From Pseudomonas sp. UBA4617 (lineage in GTDB: Bacteria > Pseudomonadota > Gammaproteobacteria > Pseudomonadales > Pseudomonadaceae), in NCBI RefSeq assembly GCF_002386445.1, contig NZ_DGIR01000014.1:1-64000 (forward strand): a DNA stretch of 64,000 nucleotides, written 5' to 3'. The notes under the pieces were generated by a model, which made no database searches, was not told the DNA's origin, and saw only the letters and a program-made list of their open reading frames with translations. Position numbers and translations under genes: made by a program. Positions within the stretch are counted from its first letter, which is position 1. Every line of letters begins with the position of its first letter. Shown here piece after piece: positions 50,499 through 59,366 of this stretch.

Positions 50499-51290
50499 AT
50501 GCGCAACCACGTCATGATTCCCGCCCTGCTGGCCCTGAGCGTCGGCCTTGCCGCCTGCTCGCACGACCCGAATGCCAACCTGGAAGCAGCCCGTAGCAAC
50601 TTCTCCGCGCTGCAGAGCGACCCGCAGTCGAGCAAGGTCGCGGCGCTGGAAACCAAGGACGCCCAGGACTGGCTGAACAAGGCCGACAAGGCCTACATGG
50701 AGCGTGAGGACGAGCAGAAGGTCGACCAGCTGGCCTACCTGACCAACCAGCGCGTCGAGGTGGCCAAGCAGACCATCGCCCTGCGTACTGCCGAAGGCGA
50801 GCTGAAAAACGCCTCGGCCCAGCGTGCCCAGGCCAAGCTGGATGCCCGCGACGCGCAGATCGCCAAGCTGCAGGAAAGCCTCAACGCCAAGCAGACCGAC
50901 CGCGGCACCCTGGTCACCTTCGGCGATGTGCTGTTCGACTTCAACAAGGCCGAACTCAAGAGCAACGCCTACCCGAACATCACCAAGCTGGCGCAGTTCC
51001 TCCAGGAAAACCCGGAGCGCAAGGTGATCGTCGAGGGTTATACCGACAGCGTCGGCTCGGCCAACTACAACCAGACCCTGTCCGAACGCCGCGCCAACAG
51101 CGTGCGCATGGCGCTGGTGCGTGCCGGCGTCGATCCGGCGCGGATCGTTTCCCAGGGTTATGGCAAGGAGTACCCGGTCGCGGACAACTCGAGCAACTCG
51201 GGGCGTGCGCAGAACCGTCGCGTGGAGGTGACCATCTCCAACGACAACCAACCGGTAGCCCCGCGCTCGGTAAGCCAGATGCAGCAGTAA
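50499..51290 (+). CDS. lptF: OmpA-family outer-membrane lipoprotein LptF
   Basis: A 263-residue lipoprotein with the lipidated cysteine at 20 (LSVGLAACSHDP), a DUF4398-like helical N-terminal region (about 25-140) and a C-terminal OmpA/MotB peptidoglycan-binding domain (VLFDFNKAELKSNAYPNITK, VIVEGYTDSVGSANYNQTLS, ERRANSVRMALV, SNSGRAQNRRVEV). The Shine-Dalgarno AAAGG at 50485-50489 fits the ATG at 50499; the ATG at 50490 would have no spacing. In P. aeruginosa LptF supports survival in harsh conditions and is AlgU-dependent. This is the Pseudomonas lipotoxin F, not the LPS-transport LptF. Confidence 0.88.
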   Translation: MRNHVMIPALLALSVGLAACSHDPNANLEAARSNFSALQSDPQSSKVAALETKDAQDWLNKADKAYMEREDEQKVDQLAYLTNQRVEVAKQTIALRTAEGELKNASAQRAQAKLDARDAQIAKLQESLNAKQTDRGTLVTFGDVLFDFNKAELKSNAYPNITKLAQFLQENPERKVIVEGYTDSVGSANYNQTLSERRANSVRMALVRAGVDPARIVSQGYGKEYPVADNSSNSGRAQNRRVEVTISNDNQPVAPRSVSQMQQ

Positions 51291-51311
51291 GGCTGGCTAG
51301 TTGCAAGCACA

Positions 51312-51336
51312 AGCCCCGCGCTCGCCGCGGGGTTTT
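51312..51336 (+). terminator. Rho-independent terminator after lptF
   Basis: CCCCGCG pairs with CGCGGGG around CTCGC, followed by TTTTG. Confidence 0.85.
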
Positions 51337-51397
51337 GCTTTGCCCGACGCTTGTCCAAGGCCGGCTGTACGCGATGCCCGCTTGAACCTTGGCCGGT

Positions 51398-51724
51398 TCA
51401 TTGAGCCTGTTGCGGGGTTTCCTCGCCCATGCAGCGCACCGCCCGTTTGCGGTTGTCGACCAGCACGCCGGTCAGGCCTTTCTGCTGGGTATCGAACAGC
51501 ACCAGCACCCCGTCCACGCACTGGGCCACTTGCGCTGCCGGGTCCAGCGAAACCTTGTAGTCCTCGCCCGGGATGGTCTTGAGCATGGTGAAGTCCTGCA
51601 GCAACAGGGCATCCTCGGGTTTGGCGAAATGCAGGTAACCGTAATACCACAAGGCTCCCACCGTCACGATGATGCTGCCGATGCCGGTCAGGATCAGCGG
51701 GATGGCGTTGCGTTCTTCACTCAT
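51398..51724 (-). CDS. Small membrane protein, hypothetical
   Basis: A 108-residue protein with one N-terminal membrane helix (AIPLILTGIGSIIVTVGALW) and a soluble part containing LLLQDFTMLKTIPGEDYKVS and two cysteines (VAQCVDGVLV, RAVRCMGEE). No family recognised. Its ATG overlaps the stop of the upstream hydrolase gene (ATGA), so they are coupled; the DUF1704 gene lies just before that, giving a probable three-gene operon. Confidence 0.8.
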   Translation of the reverse strand: MSEERNAIPLILTGIGSIIVTVGALWYYGYLHFAKPEDALLLQDFTMLKTIPGEDYKVSLDPAAQVAQCVDGVLVLFDTQQKGLTGVLVDNRKRAVRCMGEETPQQAQ

Positions 51725-52644
51725 TGCTTGTTTTTCTCGTCAGGGTAGTTGGGCACTTCGGCCAGCCGCCGCAGACCGTTGAAATGCTCGGGATCATCCA
51801 GGAAACGCAGCATCACCTGGCGCCAGGTCGGGTCGGCGAAGGTCTGCACGTGGCCCCCGCGGGTCAGCTGCAGCACCCGCGGCGGTGGCGCGTGCTGGTA
51901 CAGGCGAATACCGTTGTCCAGCGGCACCAGGGTGTCGTCGATACTGTGGAAGAACAGCTTGGGCGGGCTGCTCAACTGCTCGATGGAGTGAATCGCGCTG
52001 TCGCCATCCGGCACCAGCCACGATAGCGGCACCTGCAACGGCCATGTCATCCAGGAGGTACTGAGGGCAAAGCGCCCGACCGCCTGGTAGCTGGCCGGCA
52101 CCCCATCGAACACCAGGGCGCTGAAGCGCTCGCGCTGTTCAGGATGTGCCGCCAGGTAGTGGATGGCCATGGCCCCGCCCAGGCTCTGCCCCAGCAGCAC
52201 CAGCGGCTTGCCCTCGACCTCGGGCGCCTGGTCCAGCCAGGCCATGGCCGCTGCAATGTCCTCGTACACCTCAGGCAGGCTCGGCTCGCCCTGGGACAGG
52301 CCATAGCCGCGATAGTCGATCATCAGCACCTGGTAGCCCTGCTCCGGCAGCCAGTAACTGCCACCCAGGTGCCCAGGCAGGTTGCCACCGTTGCCATGCA
52401 GGTGCAGCACCGTGCCCTTGACCGCGACCCCAGCCTTGGCCGGCAGCCACCAACCGTGCAAGCGAATGCCGTCGGCCGTGGTCAGGGTGATATCGCGGTA
52501 TTCGAGCCTGGCCCGCTCGGGTGTGAACGGTTGGCCGCGCTCGGGATAGAACAGCAAGCTGCTGCAACCCGCCAGCATCACCACGGCCAGGCCCAGGGCC
52601 AGCAGGCGGCAGCGTTCAGAGAATGTTCGCGTAGTCGGCTTCAA
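51721..52644 (-). CDS. Alpha/beta-hydrolase lipoprotein
   Basis: A 307-residue serine hydrolase with a lipoprotein signal (LGLAVVMLAGCSS, Cys at 27). The hydrolase core shows LHLHGNGGNLPGHLGG, IDYRGYGLSQGEPSLP, the nucleophile elbow LLGQSLGGAMAIHYLA, and later Asp (HSIDDTLVPLDNG) and His (TRGGHVQTF) in catalytic positions. The best start is a TTG at 52644, overlapping the upstream DUF1704 gene by 29 bases, because later ATG/GTG codons would destroy the signal peptide. Probably tethered in the periplasm; substrate unknown. Confidence 0.84.
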   Translation of the reverse strand: MKPTTRTFSERCRLLALGLAVVMLAGCSSLLFYPERGQPFTPERARLEYRDITLTTADGIRLHGWWLPAKAGVAVKGTVLHLHGNGGNLPGHLGGSYWLPEQGYQVLMIDYRGYGLSQGEPSLPEVYEDIAAAMAWLDQAPEVEGKPLVLLGQSLGGAMAIHYLAAHPEQRERFSALVFDGVPASYQAVGRFALSTSWMTWPLQVPLSWLVPDGDSAIHSIEQLSSPPKLFFHSIDDTLVPLDNGIRLYQHAPPPRVLQLTRGGHVQTFADPTWRQVMLRFLDDPEHFNGLRRLAEVPNYPDEKNKQ

Positions 52645-53893
52645 TCCGGTCCAGGCTCAGGTGGTTGAGGAAGTTGGAGAAACACATCCAGGCTGACAGC
52701 GCGTTGAGGTCACGGAACTGTTCAGGCAGGTACTTGGGCGGCTCGACCAGGCCCTCCTCGACCAGCTGGCGCAGGGTGCGCATGTCTTCCAGGGTGGTTT
52801 TGCCACAGAACAGCAGCGGGATCTGCTCGAGCTTGCCCTTCTTCACGGCCAACTGAATGTAGTTGTAAACCATGATGAAGCCCTTGAGGTAGGACAAGTC
52901 CTTGGTGAATGGCAGGCCGTTGGGCACCGAGCCGCGAAATACGCGGCTGGCGTTGCTGTAGCTTTGCGCCATTTCGAAGCCCTGCTCACGGAAGAAGCTG
53001 TAGACCTGCATGAAATCGGCACCCTCCTCGACCATGTGAATGGCGCGGGTGCGGTTGGTGAGCTTGCGAAGGCGGCTGGGGTACGAAGCGAAGGCGATCA
53101 CTTCCATGAGAATGGCCAGGCCTTCCTGGGTCACCGTCGACGAGGGCGGGCCCTTGGCCAGGAAGGTGCAGATCGGCTGGTTCAGGCCATTGAGCGTGGT
53201 GCCCACGTGCACCAGCCCTTCGTGCACCTCCAGGGCGCGTACGTCACGCGCGTTGAACATGGCGTCGGCGCGCACCTTGATATAGTCCGCCCCGGCCGCG
53301 GCGTCAGCGACGATACCGTCGGACTCGAACACGCGGATGGTTTCCTCCGCTTCGCCGAACACTTTGTTCAGCCGGCGCTGGAGGATGGCCACGGCTTCCT
53401 TGGCAGTGAGGTTCTTCGGTTCGTCCTTGAGGTCACCACGGCCATCGATGTTGTTCAGGTAGTCCGACAGCATCAGGCCCAGGTCAGCCAGGGTCGGGTC
53501 ACCGGCGTGGAAGGCATCCGAGGCCGCGCCGTACAGCTCTTGGGAAATCAGGCCGAAGTCCTCGGTGCCGCGCGCCTCGAGCATGCGGATCACCATGCGG
53601 TACTCGCGGCACATGCGCTTCATGATCTGCCCGACCGGGTTGAACTGGCCAAGCTGGCGGATGATGTCGCGTTCGATACCCTGGAACTCGGCCTTGACCG
53701 CACTGGAGTCGAACGACAGCGGGCGCGACTGGTAGTAGGCATGGTCGACCGCTGGCGGCTCCTTGCCCTTGGCCTTGAGGAAGCCCTGGCGAATGTTGTC
53801 GTCCCACTTCACCGCGTCCAGGACCCGGATCGGGGTCTGCGCCGCGACGATACGGTCGGACAGGGCGCGGATGGTTTGCTGGTATTCGTCCAC
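52616..53893 (-). CDS. DUF1704 / QEGLA-motif protein (MATCAP-like putative metallopeptidase)
   Basis: A 425-residue protein of the 'flavohemoglobin expression-modulating QEGLA motif' family. It has the family motif TQEGLAI at about 255-261 and, 32 residues earlier, HEGLVH at 224-229, an HExxxH pattern that fits the zinc metallopeptidase relationship proposed for DUF1704 and eukaryotic MATCAP. Start is GTG at 53893, placed 5 bases after AAAGGAG; the open frame upstream lacks a Shine-Dalgarno and overlaps a REP region. No flavohemoglobin gene is in the window. Operon with the lipoprotein hydrolase suggests an envelope or stress role. Confidence 0.85.
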   Translation of the reverse strand: MDEYQQTIRALSDRIVAAQTPIRVLDAVKWDDNIRQGFLKAKGKEPPAVDHAYYQSRPLSFDSSAVKAEFQGIERDIIRQLGQFNPVGQIMKRMCREYRMVIRMLEARGTEDFGLISQELYGAASDAFHAGDPTLADLGLMLSDYLNNIDGRGDLKDEPKNLTAKEAVAILQRRLNKVFGEAEETIRVFESDGIVADAAAGADYIKVRADAMFNARDVRALEVHEGLVHVGTTLNGLNQPICTFLAKGPPSSTVTQEGLAILMEVIAFASYPSRLRKLTNRTRAIHMVEEGADFMQVYSFFREQGFEMAQSYSNASRVFRGSVPNGLPFTKDLSYLKGFIMVYNYIQLAVKKGKLEQIPLLFCGKTTLEDMRTLRQLVEEGLVEPPKYLPEQFRDLNALSAWMCFSNFLNHLSLDRIEADYANIL

Positions 53894-53933
53894 CGGGGAC
53901 TCCTTTCTAGTACAGGAAACCTGTACCGGCCTC

Positions 53934-54014
53934 TTCGCGGCTGAAGCCGCTCCCACAGGTACTGCATCAGGCTCGAAACCGGTGCGGTCCCTGTGGGAGC
54001 GGCTTCAGCGCGAA
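53934..54014. repeat. BIME: two inverted REP units
   Basis: TTCGCGGCTGAAGCCGCTCC on the left mirrors GTGGGAGCGGCTTCAGCGCG on the right, about 30 bases apart. Sits between the lipoprotein stop (54028) and the DUF1704 start. Confidence 0.85.
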
Positions 54015-54027
54015 CAAGCCAGCACGG

Positions 54028-54576
54028 TCATTTGCCGGAGCGCTGGAACCGCGCCACTTCGACGAACAGGTCGGAGTTGGCCGGGTCGTCCAGGTACGCC
54101 AGCACCCGCGCCGCCGGGCTGTCGATCAGCACGCCCTCACCGTTGTCTTCCGGCACATCGGTGCTGCGCCCGATCAGTTCCTTCTTGTCCACCGCCTGTT
54201 GCACCTGCTCGACGTCCAGGTTGTAGATCACCAGTTCCTTGCCATCGACGATATCAAAACCGCCGATCAGGAAATTGCCGCCCAGGCGCTTGGGCACACC
54301 GGCCGAGAGGTACCAGCGGTTGCCGTGACGCGACACGGTGAATACGTATTCCTCGGGAGCCTTGCCCTTGGCCGTGGCGACCGCCTTGTAAGCACCGCCG
54401 CCACTGCGGCTGATCACCAGCTTCAGTGGCTCGCCCCAGGCATCCTTGCTGCTCCACTTGCCGAGCAGCGCCTTGGGTGCCGCCTGGTTGCTGGGCAACG
54501 GCTCGTGGAAGGTCACCAGACAACCACCCAGCAGCAGGAATGACAAAGTCAACAGCACCATACGCCAGGCTTTCAT
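54028..54576 (-). CDS. Hypothetical lipoprotein
   Basis: A 182-residue predicted lipoprotein (LTLSFLLLGGC, Cys at 19). The mature part looks like a small beta barrel/lipocalin-like module: LLGKWSSKDAWGEPLKLVIS, YVFTVSRHGNRWYLSAG, LGGNFLIGGFDIVDGKELVI, then a helical DVEQVQQAVDKKELIG. No named family. It lies 29 bases after a TetR gene in the same direction and could be controlled by it. Confidence 0.8.
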   Translation of the reverse strand: MKAWRMVLLTLSFLLLGGCLVTFHEPLPSNQAAPKALLGKWSSKDAWGEPLKLVISRSGGGAYKAVATAKGKAPEEYVFTVSRHGNRWYLSAGVPKRLGGNFLIGGFDIVDGKELVIYNLDVEQVQQAVDKKELIGRSTDVPEDNGEGVLIDSPAARVLAYLDDPANSDLFVEVARFQRSGK

Positions 54577-54605
54577 CCGGGTCTCCTTGAAAAGTCAGTC
54601 TCGGC

Positions 54606-55322
54606 TCAGGCCGATGCCAGCACCAGCTGCAGGTATCGGGTAAGCATAGCGAGCATCTGCCCATCGGCTTGCGCGTTCGCGTCCTTGAGCAGGCCCTGAT
54701 ATTCCATCTGCTCGATAATCGCCGTCAACATCTGGGCGTCCTGTTCCGGTTGCCTGGAACCGACCACCTGCAGCAATTGCCGGGTGCCATGCAGCAGGAT
54801 CTGGTCGTGGGCGCACACCAGCTCGGCCAGGCGCGGGCACAGCAGCGCCTCCTGGCGGAAGGCCTGTTCGGCCATCAGGAAGTCGCGGCGATTCAACAGC
54901 TGGCGCTGCACGTAGTCGGCGGTCATGCGCGCCACTTCGTCCGCCAGCCGTGCCCGCGCCTGCGGGCTGCCATCGCCCTGGGCGAGCAACTGGCGCAACA
55001 CCACCTCGGTGTTGGCCCACAGCTTGGCCATGTAGGCAGCGCTGCGCTCGACGTACTGGGCGAAGGTATCGGTGAGCAGGTCCTCGATGTCCTTGAAGTA
55101 GTAGGTGGTGGCCGACAATGGCACGCCAGCCTCGGCAGCCACCGCGCGGTGGCGCACCCCGCGCACGCCATCGCGCACGACGATGCGCATCGCGGCGTCG
55201 AGGATCAGTTGGCGGCGCTGTTCGCTGCCTTGGCGGGCAGTCTTGCGGCCTTGGTATTGCACGCTTTCGGCGACGGCGGTGGCGATGCCGGCGGCGCCCT
55301 GGTGAGGCATTGCGGGTGTCAC
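54606..55322 (-). CDS. TetR-family transcriptional regulator
   Basis: A 238-residue regulator with an unusually long N-terminal extension (about 30 residues) before the HTH (RRQLILDAAMRIVVRDGVRG, then HRAVAAEAGVPLSATTYYF). The C-terminal domain is all helical and not recognisably bound to a given ligand. The start is taken as GTG at 55322, seven bases after GAGG; an ATG four codons in is possible. Located between lysS and a lipoprotein gene it may regulate. Confidence 0.85.
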   Translation of the reverse strand: MTPAMPHQGAAGIATAVAESVQYQGRKTARQGSEQRRQLILDAAMRIVVRDGVRGVRHRAVAAEAGVPLSATTYYFKDIEDLLTDTFAQYVERSAAYMAKLWANTEVVLRQLLAQGDGSPQARARLADEVARMTADYVQRQLLNRRDFLMAEQAFRQEALLCPRLAELVCAHDQILLHGTRQLLQVVGSRQPEQDAQMLTAIIEQMEYQGLLKDANAQADGQMLAMLTRYLQLVLASA

Positions 55323-55420
55323 GGGGGTACCTCATGGTTCAAAGTCATCTGCGGCCTGTACCAGCCCAGTCGCGACTTAAGCCCGCTTGGGCTGGTACAG
55401 GCAACATAAAGCTTCAGACA

Positions 55421-55446
55421 AGAAAAAGCCGCCTCGAAAGGCGGCT
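55421..55446 (-). terminator. Rho-independent terminator after lysS
   Basis: On the minus strand GCCGCCT pairs with AGGCGGC around TTCG, followed by TTTTTCTT. Confidence 0.9.
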
Positions 55447-55458
55447 GATTCAAGCGAC

Positions 55459-56961
55459 TCAGGCTTGCGGACGCATGTGCGGGAACAGGATCACGTCACG
55501 GATCGATGGCGAGTTGGTCAGCAGCATCACCAGGCGATCGATACCGATGCCTTCACCTGCGGTCGGCGGCATGCCGTACTCCAGGGCACGCACGAAGTCG
55601 GCGTCGTAGTGCATGGCTTCGTCGTCCCCGGCGTCCTTCTCGGCCACCTGGGCCAGGAAGCGCTCGGCCTGGTCTTCGGCATCGTTCAGCTCGGAGTAGG
55701 CGTTGGCGATCTCGCGGCCACCGATGAACAGCTCGAAACGATCGGTAACCGCCGGGTTGTCGTCGTTGCGACGGGCCAGAGGCGACACTTCGAACGGGTA
55801 CTCGGTGATGAAGTGCGGCTGCTCCAGCTTGTGCTCGACCAGCTCTTCGAAAATCATCACCTGCAGCTTGCCCAGGCCTTCGTGGCCCAGCACCTTGGCG
55901 CCGGCCTTCCTGGCGATCTCGCGGGCACGGTCGACGTCCTGCAGGTCGGCAGCGGTCAGTTCCGGGTTGTACTTGAGGATCGAGTCGAAGACCGACAGGC
56001 GGGCGAACGGCTCGCCGAAGTGGAACACCTTGTCGCCGTACGGCACGTCGGTGCTGCCCAGTACCAGCTGCGCCAGCTCGCGGAACAGTTCCTCGGTGAG
56101 GTCCATGTTGTCGCGGTAGTCGGCGTAAGCCTGGTAGAACTCGAGCATGGTGAATTCTGGGTTGTGTCGGGTCGAAACGCCTTCATTACGGAAGTTGCGG
56201 TTGATCTCGAACACTTTCTCGAAGCCACCCACTACCAGGCGCTTGAGGTACAGCTCCGGCGCAATACGCAGGAACATGGCCATGTCCAGGGCGTTGTGGT
56301 GGGTTTCGAACGGCTTGGCCGCGGCACCGCCAGGGATGGTCTGCAGCATCGGCGTCTCGACTTCGAGGAAGTCGCGCTCGCTGAGGAACTTGCGGATATG
56401 CGAGATCACCTGCGACCGCACACGGAAGGTGTGGCGGGTTTCTTCGTTGACCATCAGGTCGACGTAACGCTGGCGGTAGCGTTGCTCGGTGTCGGTCAGG
56501 CCATGGTGCTTGTCGGGCAGCGGGCGCAGCGACTTGGTCAGCAGGCGCACGTTGGTCATTTCGACGTACAGGTCGCCCTTGCCGGAACGGGCCAGGGTGC
56601 CTTCGGCGCTGATGATGTCGCCCAGGTCCCAGGTCTTGACCGCTGCCAGGGTTTCTTCGGGCAGGGTCTTGCGGTTGACGTAGACCTGGATGCGCCCGGT
56701 CATGTCCTGGATGACCATGAACGAGCCACGGTTGAGCATGATGCGACCAGCGACCTTGACCGGAATCGCTGCAGCTTCCAGTTCTTCCTTGGTCTTGTCC
56801 GCGTACTGCTTCTGCAGGTCGTTGCAGTAGCTGTCGCGACGGAAGTCATTGGGGAAGGCGTTGCCCTTGGCGCGCTCGGCGGCAAGCTTTTCCTTGCGCA
56901 GGGCGATCAGGGCGTTTTCTTCCTGTTGCAGGTCTTGCACGTCGGTCTTGAGGTCGCTCAT
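55459..56961 (-). CDS. lysS: Lysyl-tRNA synthetase, class II
   Basis: A 500-residue class IIb synthetase. It has an N-terminal OB-fold anticodon domain (VKVAGRIMLNRGSFMVIQD), then motif 1 (FLEVETPMLQTIPGGAAAKP), motif 2 (FRNEGVSTRHNPEFTMLEFY) and motif 3 (GIGIDRLVMLLTNSPSIRDV). It follows prfB by 93 bases, an arrangement (prfB-lysS) found also in enterobacteria, where both may share a transcript. An inverted repeat between them (57011-57041) has a 12-base loop and no T-run. Confidence 0.97.
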   Translation of the reverse strand: MSDLKTDVQDLQQEENALIALRKEKLAAERAKGNAFPNDFRRDSYCNDLQKQYADKTKEELEAAAIPVKVAGRIMLNRGSFMVIQDMTGRIQVYVNRKTLPEETLAAVKTWDLGDIISAEGTLARSGKGDLYVEMTNVRLLTKSLRPLPDKHHGLTDTEQRYRQRYVDLMVNEETRHTFRVRSQVISHIRKFLSERDFLEVETPMLQTIPGGAAAKPFETHHNALDMAMFLRIAPELYLKRLVVGGFEKVFEINRNFRNEGVSTRHNPEFTMLEFYQAYADYRDNMDLTEELFRELAQLVLGSTDVPYGDKVFHFGEPFARLSVFDSILKYNPELTAADLQDVDRAREIARKAGAKVLGHEGLGKLQVMIFEELVEHKLEQPHFITEYPFEVSPLARRNDDNPAVTDRFELFIGGREIANAYSELNDAEDQAERFLAQVAEKDAGDDEAMHYDADFVRALEYGMPPTAGEGIGIDRLVMLLTNSPSIRDVILFPHMRPQA

Positions 56962-57054
56962 TTCGTCATTCTTTCCATCAGGTGTTCGGTGCCCCTTTCG
57001 GGCAGGGCACGCGGTACCGGCACCAGGCCAGGTACCGCGGCAGTTGTGTGCGGT

Positions 57055-58150
57055 TTACAGCCCTTGCTTGAGGCTCGCTTCCAGGTACTGGTCGAGGTCG
57101 CCGTCCAGGACCTTCTGGCAGTCGCTGCGCTCGACACCGGTACGCAGGTCCTTGATGCGCGAGTCATCCAGCACGTAGGAGCGGATCTGGTGGCCCCAGC
57201 CGATATCCGACTTGCTGTCTTCCAGTGCCTGCGAGGCGGCGTTGCGCTTCTGCATTTCCAGCTCGTACAGCTTGGCCCGCAGCATTTTCATGGCGGTGTC
57301 CTTGTTGGCGTGCTGGGAGCGTTCGTTCTGGCACGCCACCACGGTGTTGGTCGGCACGTGGGTGATACGTACCGCCGAGTCGGTGGTGTTCACGTGCTGG
57401 CCACCGGCACCGGAGGAGCGGTAGGTATCGATGCGCAGGTCGGCCGGGTTGATCTCGATCTCGACCTTGTCGTCGATTTCGGGCGACACGAACACCGCCG
57501 AGAACGAAGTGTGGCGACGGGCCCCGGAGTCGAACGGGCTCTTGCGCACCAGGCGGTGCACACCGATTTCGGTACGCAGCCAGCCGAAGGCGTACTCGCC
57601 CTTGACGTGCACGGTGGCGCCCTTGATCCCGGCGACTTCACCTTCGGAAAGCTCGATGATGGTGGCATCGAAACCACGCTTGTCGGCCCAGCGCAGGTAC
57701 ATGCGCAGCAGGATGTTGGCCCAGTCCTGCGCCTCGGTACCACCGGAGCCGGCCTGGATGTCCAGGTAGGCGTTGTTCATGTCCATCTCGCCGCTGAACA
57801 TGCGACGGAACTCAAGCTGGGCCAGTTTTTCTTCCAGGCCTTCCAGCTCGGTCACGACGTCGCCGACGGCGCCTTCGTCATTTTCCTCGACGGCCATGTC
57901 GAGCAGGTCCTGGCAGTCGGCCAGGCCGCCGGACAGCTTGTCCAGGGTCTCGACGACCTGGGCCAGCATGGCACGCTCGCGGCCCAGGGCCTGGGCGTAC
58001 TCGGGCTTGTTCCAGACGTTGGGGTCTTCCAGCTCGCGGTTGACTTCGATCAGGCGGTCATGCTTGTGATCGTAGTCAAAGATACCCCCGAATGGACTGG
58101 GAACGCTCGGTAAGGTCCTTGATGGTGTTCAGGATCGGTTGGATTTCCAT
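57055..58150 (-). CDS. prfB: Peptide chain release factor 2, with programmed +1 frameshift
   Basis: Recognises UAA and UGA. The start ATG at 58150 opens a short frame (MEIQPILNTIKDLTERSQSI, then RGYL) that ends at an in-frame TGA at 58076-58078 (codon 25). The site is the classical one: an AGGGGG-like internal Shine-Dalgarno (CGGGGGTAT), then CTT TGA C. A +1 slip on CTT continues with DYDHKHDRLIEVNRELED from 58077. Total about 364 residues, matching RF2. The SPF codon-recognition motif (RKSPFDSGARR) and GGQ (SGAGGQHVNTTDSAV) are present. Low RF2 raises frameshifting, giving autoregulation. Confidence 0.97.
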
Positions 58151-58269
58151 GGGCGGGCGGCTCTCGTGCGAATTCGGTGAAAAGCCTGCGAGTATAACCG
58201 ACTCCGCCGCAGGGCGGCAGACCCGCCGGGCACCCGAATAGCCCCAACCATCAGTGCAGGGGCGCCCTA

Positions 58270-58297
58270 ATCGCGCCACAAGGCCGTTCCTGCACGG
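58270..58297. repeat. REP-like half unit
   Basis: ATCGCGCCACAAGGCCGTTC-CTGCA resembles one arm of the 15.45-kb BIME. Single unit in the gap between wspR and prfB; nothing else seen there. Confidence 0.5.
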
Positions 58298-58310
58298 TAT
58301 GGCGAGCCGC

Positions 58311-59315
58311 TCAGGCGATACCCACCTGGTTGCGCCCGCTATTCTTGGCCTGATACAGGCCCTTGTCGGCGGCCGAGATCAGCTGCCGGCTATGGCTGCC
58401 GATGGCCGGGGTCTGGGTCGCCAGGCCAATGCTCACGGTCAGGTACGAGTCAGCCGTCGGCGCGGTGTGCGGGATACCCAGGCCCAATACGGTCTGACGC
58501 AGCTTTTCGGCCACCAGGCGGGCCCCACCCGGTGAGGTGTTGGGCAACACCAGGACAAATTCCTCGCCGCCATAGCGCGCCGGCAGGTCAGTCGGCCGCG
58601 AACATGCGCCGCGGATCGCCTCGGCCACCTGGCGCAAGGCCTCGTCACCGGCCAGGTGGCCGAAGCTGTCGTTGTAGGCCTTGAAGAAGTCCACGTCGAT
58701 CATCAGCAGCGACAACTGCTGCTGCTCACGCATGGCACGGCGCCATTCCAGTTCGAGGTATTCGTCGAAGTGACGGCGGTTGGACAACCCGGTCAGGCCA
58801 TCGGAGTTCATCAGCCGCTGCAGCATCAGGTTGGAGTCGAGCAACTGTTGCTGGCTGACGCGCAGGGCGCGGTAGGCCTCGTCGCGCTGCAGCAGGGTCA
58901 GGTAGGAGCGCGAGTGGTAGCGAATGCGCGCTACCAGTTCGATGGTGTCCGGCAGTTTGACCAGGTAGTCGTTGGCGCCGGCAGCGAAGGCTGCGCTCTT
59001 GACCAGCGGGTCTTCCTTGGTCGACAGGACGATGATCGGAATGTCCTGGGTGGCCGGGTTGTTGCGATATTCACGCACCAGGGTCAGCCCGTCCAGGCCA
59101 GGCATGATCAGGTCCTGCAGAATCACCGTGGGCTTGATGCGCACCGCCTGGGCCACCGCCTGGTGCGGGTCGGCGCAGAAGTGGAAGTCGATGTTGTCCT
59201 CGTTGGCCAGGCCACGCCGCACCGCCTCGCCGATCATGGCCTGGTCGTCGACCAGCAGTACCATCGCCGCGTTTTCGTTGGTGGTCGTGAAACCTTCGAT
59301 CGGTAAGTCATTCAT
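58311..59315 (-). CDS. wspR: Diguanylate cyclase response regulator WspR
   Basis: Output of the Wsp surface-sensing pathway, 334 residues. An N-terminal receiver with phosphoacceptor D68 (VILQDLIMPGLDG) is joined by a helical stalk to a GGDEF domain with GGEEF at 249-253 (catalytic) and an RPTD product-inhibition site (I-site) at 240-243. Phosphorylation by WspE leads to clustering and c-di-GMP synthesis in P. aeruginosa. It is 51 bases downstream of wspF, the last gene of the operon. Confidence 0.96.
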   Translation of the reverse strand: MNDLPIEGFTTTNENAAMVLLVDDQAMIGEAVRRGLANEDNIDFHFCADPHQAVAQAVRIKPTVILQDLIMPGLDGLTLVREYRNNPATQDIPIIVLSTKEDPLVKSAAFAAGANDYLVKLPDTIELVARIRYHSRSYLTLLQRDEAYRALRVSQQQLLDSNLMLQRLMNSDGLTGLSNRRHFDEYLELEWRRAMREQQQLSLLMIDVDFFKAYNDSFGHLAGDEALRQVAEAIRGACSRPTDLPARYGGEEFVLVLPNTSPGGARLVAEKLRQTVLGLGIPHTAPTADSYLTVSIGLATQTPAIGSHSRQLISAADKGLYQAKNSGRNQVGIA

Positions 59316-59366
59316 GGCTGTTCACCCGATCACTACCGGCCTGGCGGCGTGATTCAATACACTTCG

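Noticed and set aside
57011..57041. Inverted repeat between prfB and lysS as a terminator or riboswitch
   Set aside because: Arms of only 8-9 bases, a 12-base loop, no T-run and no recognisable aptamer.
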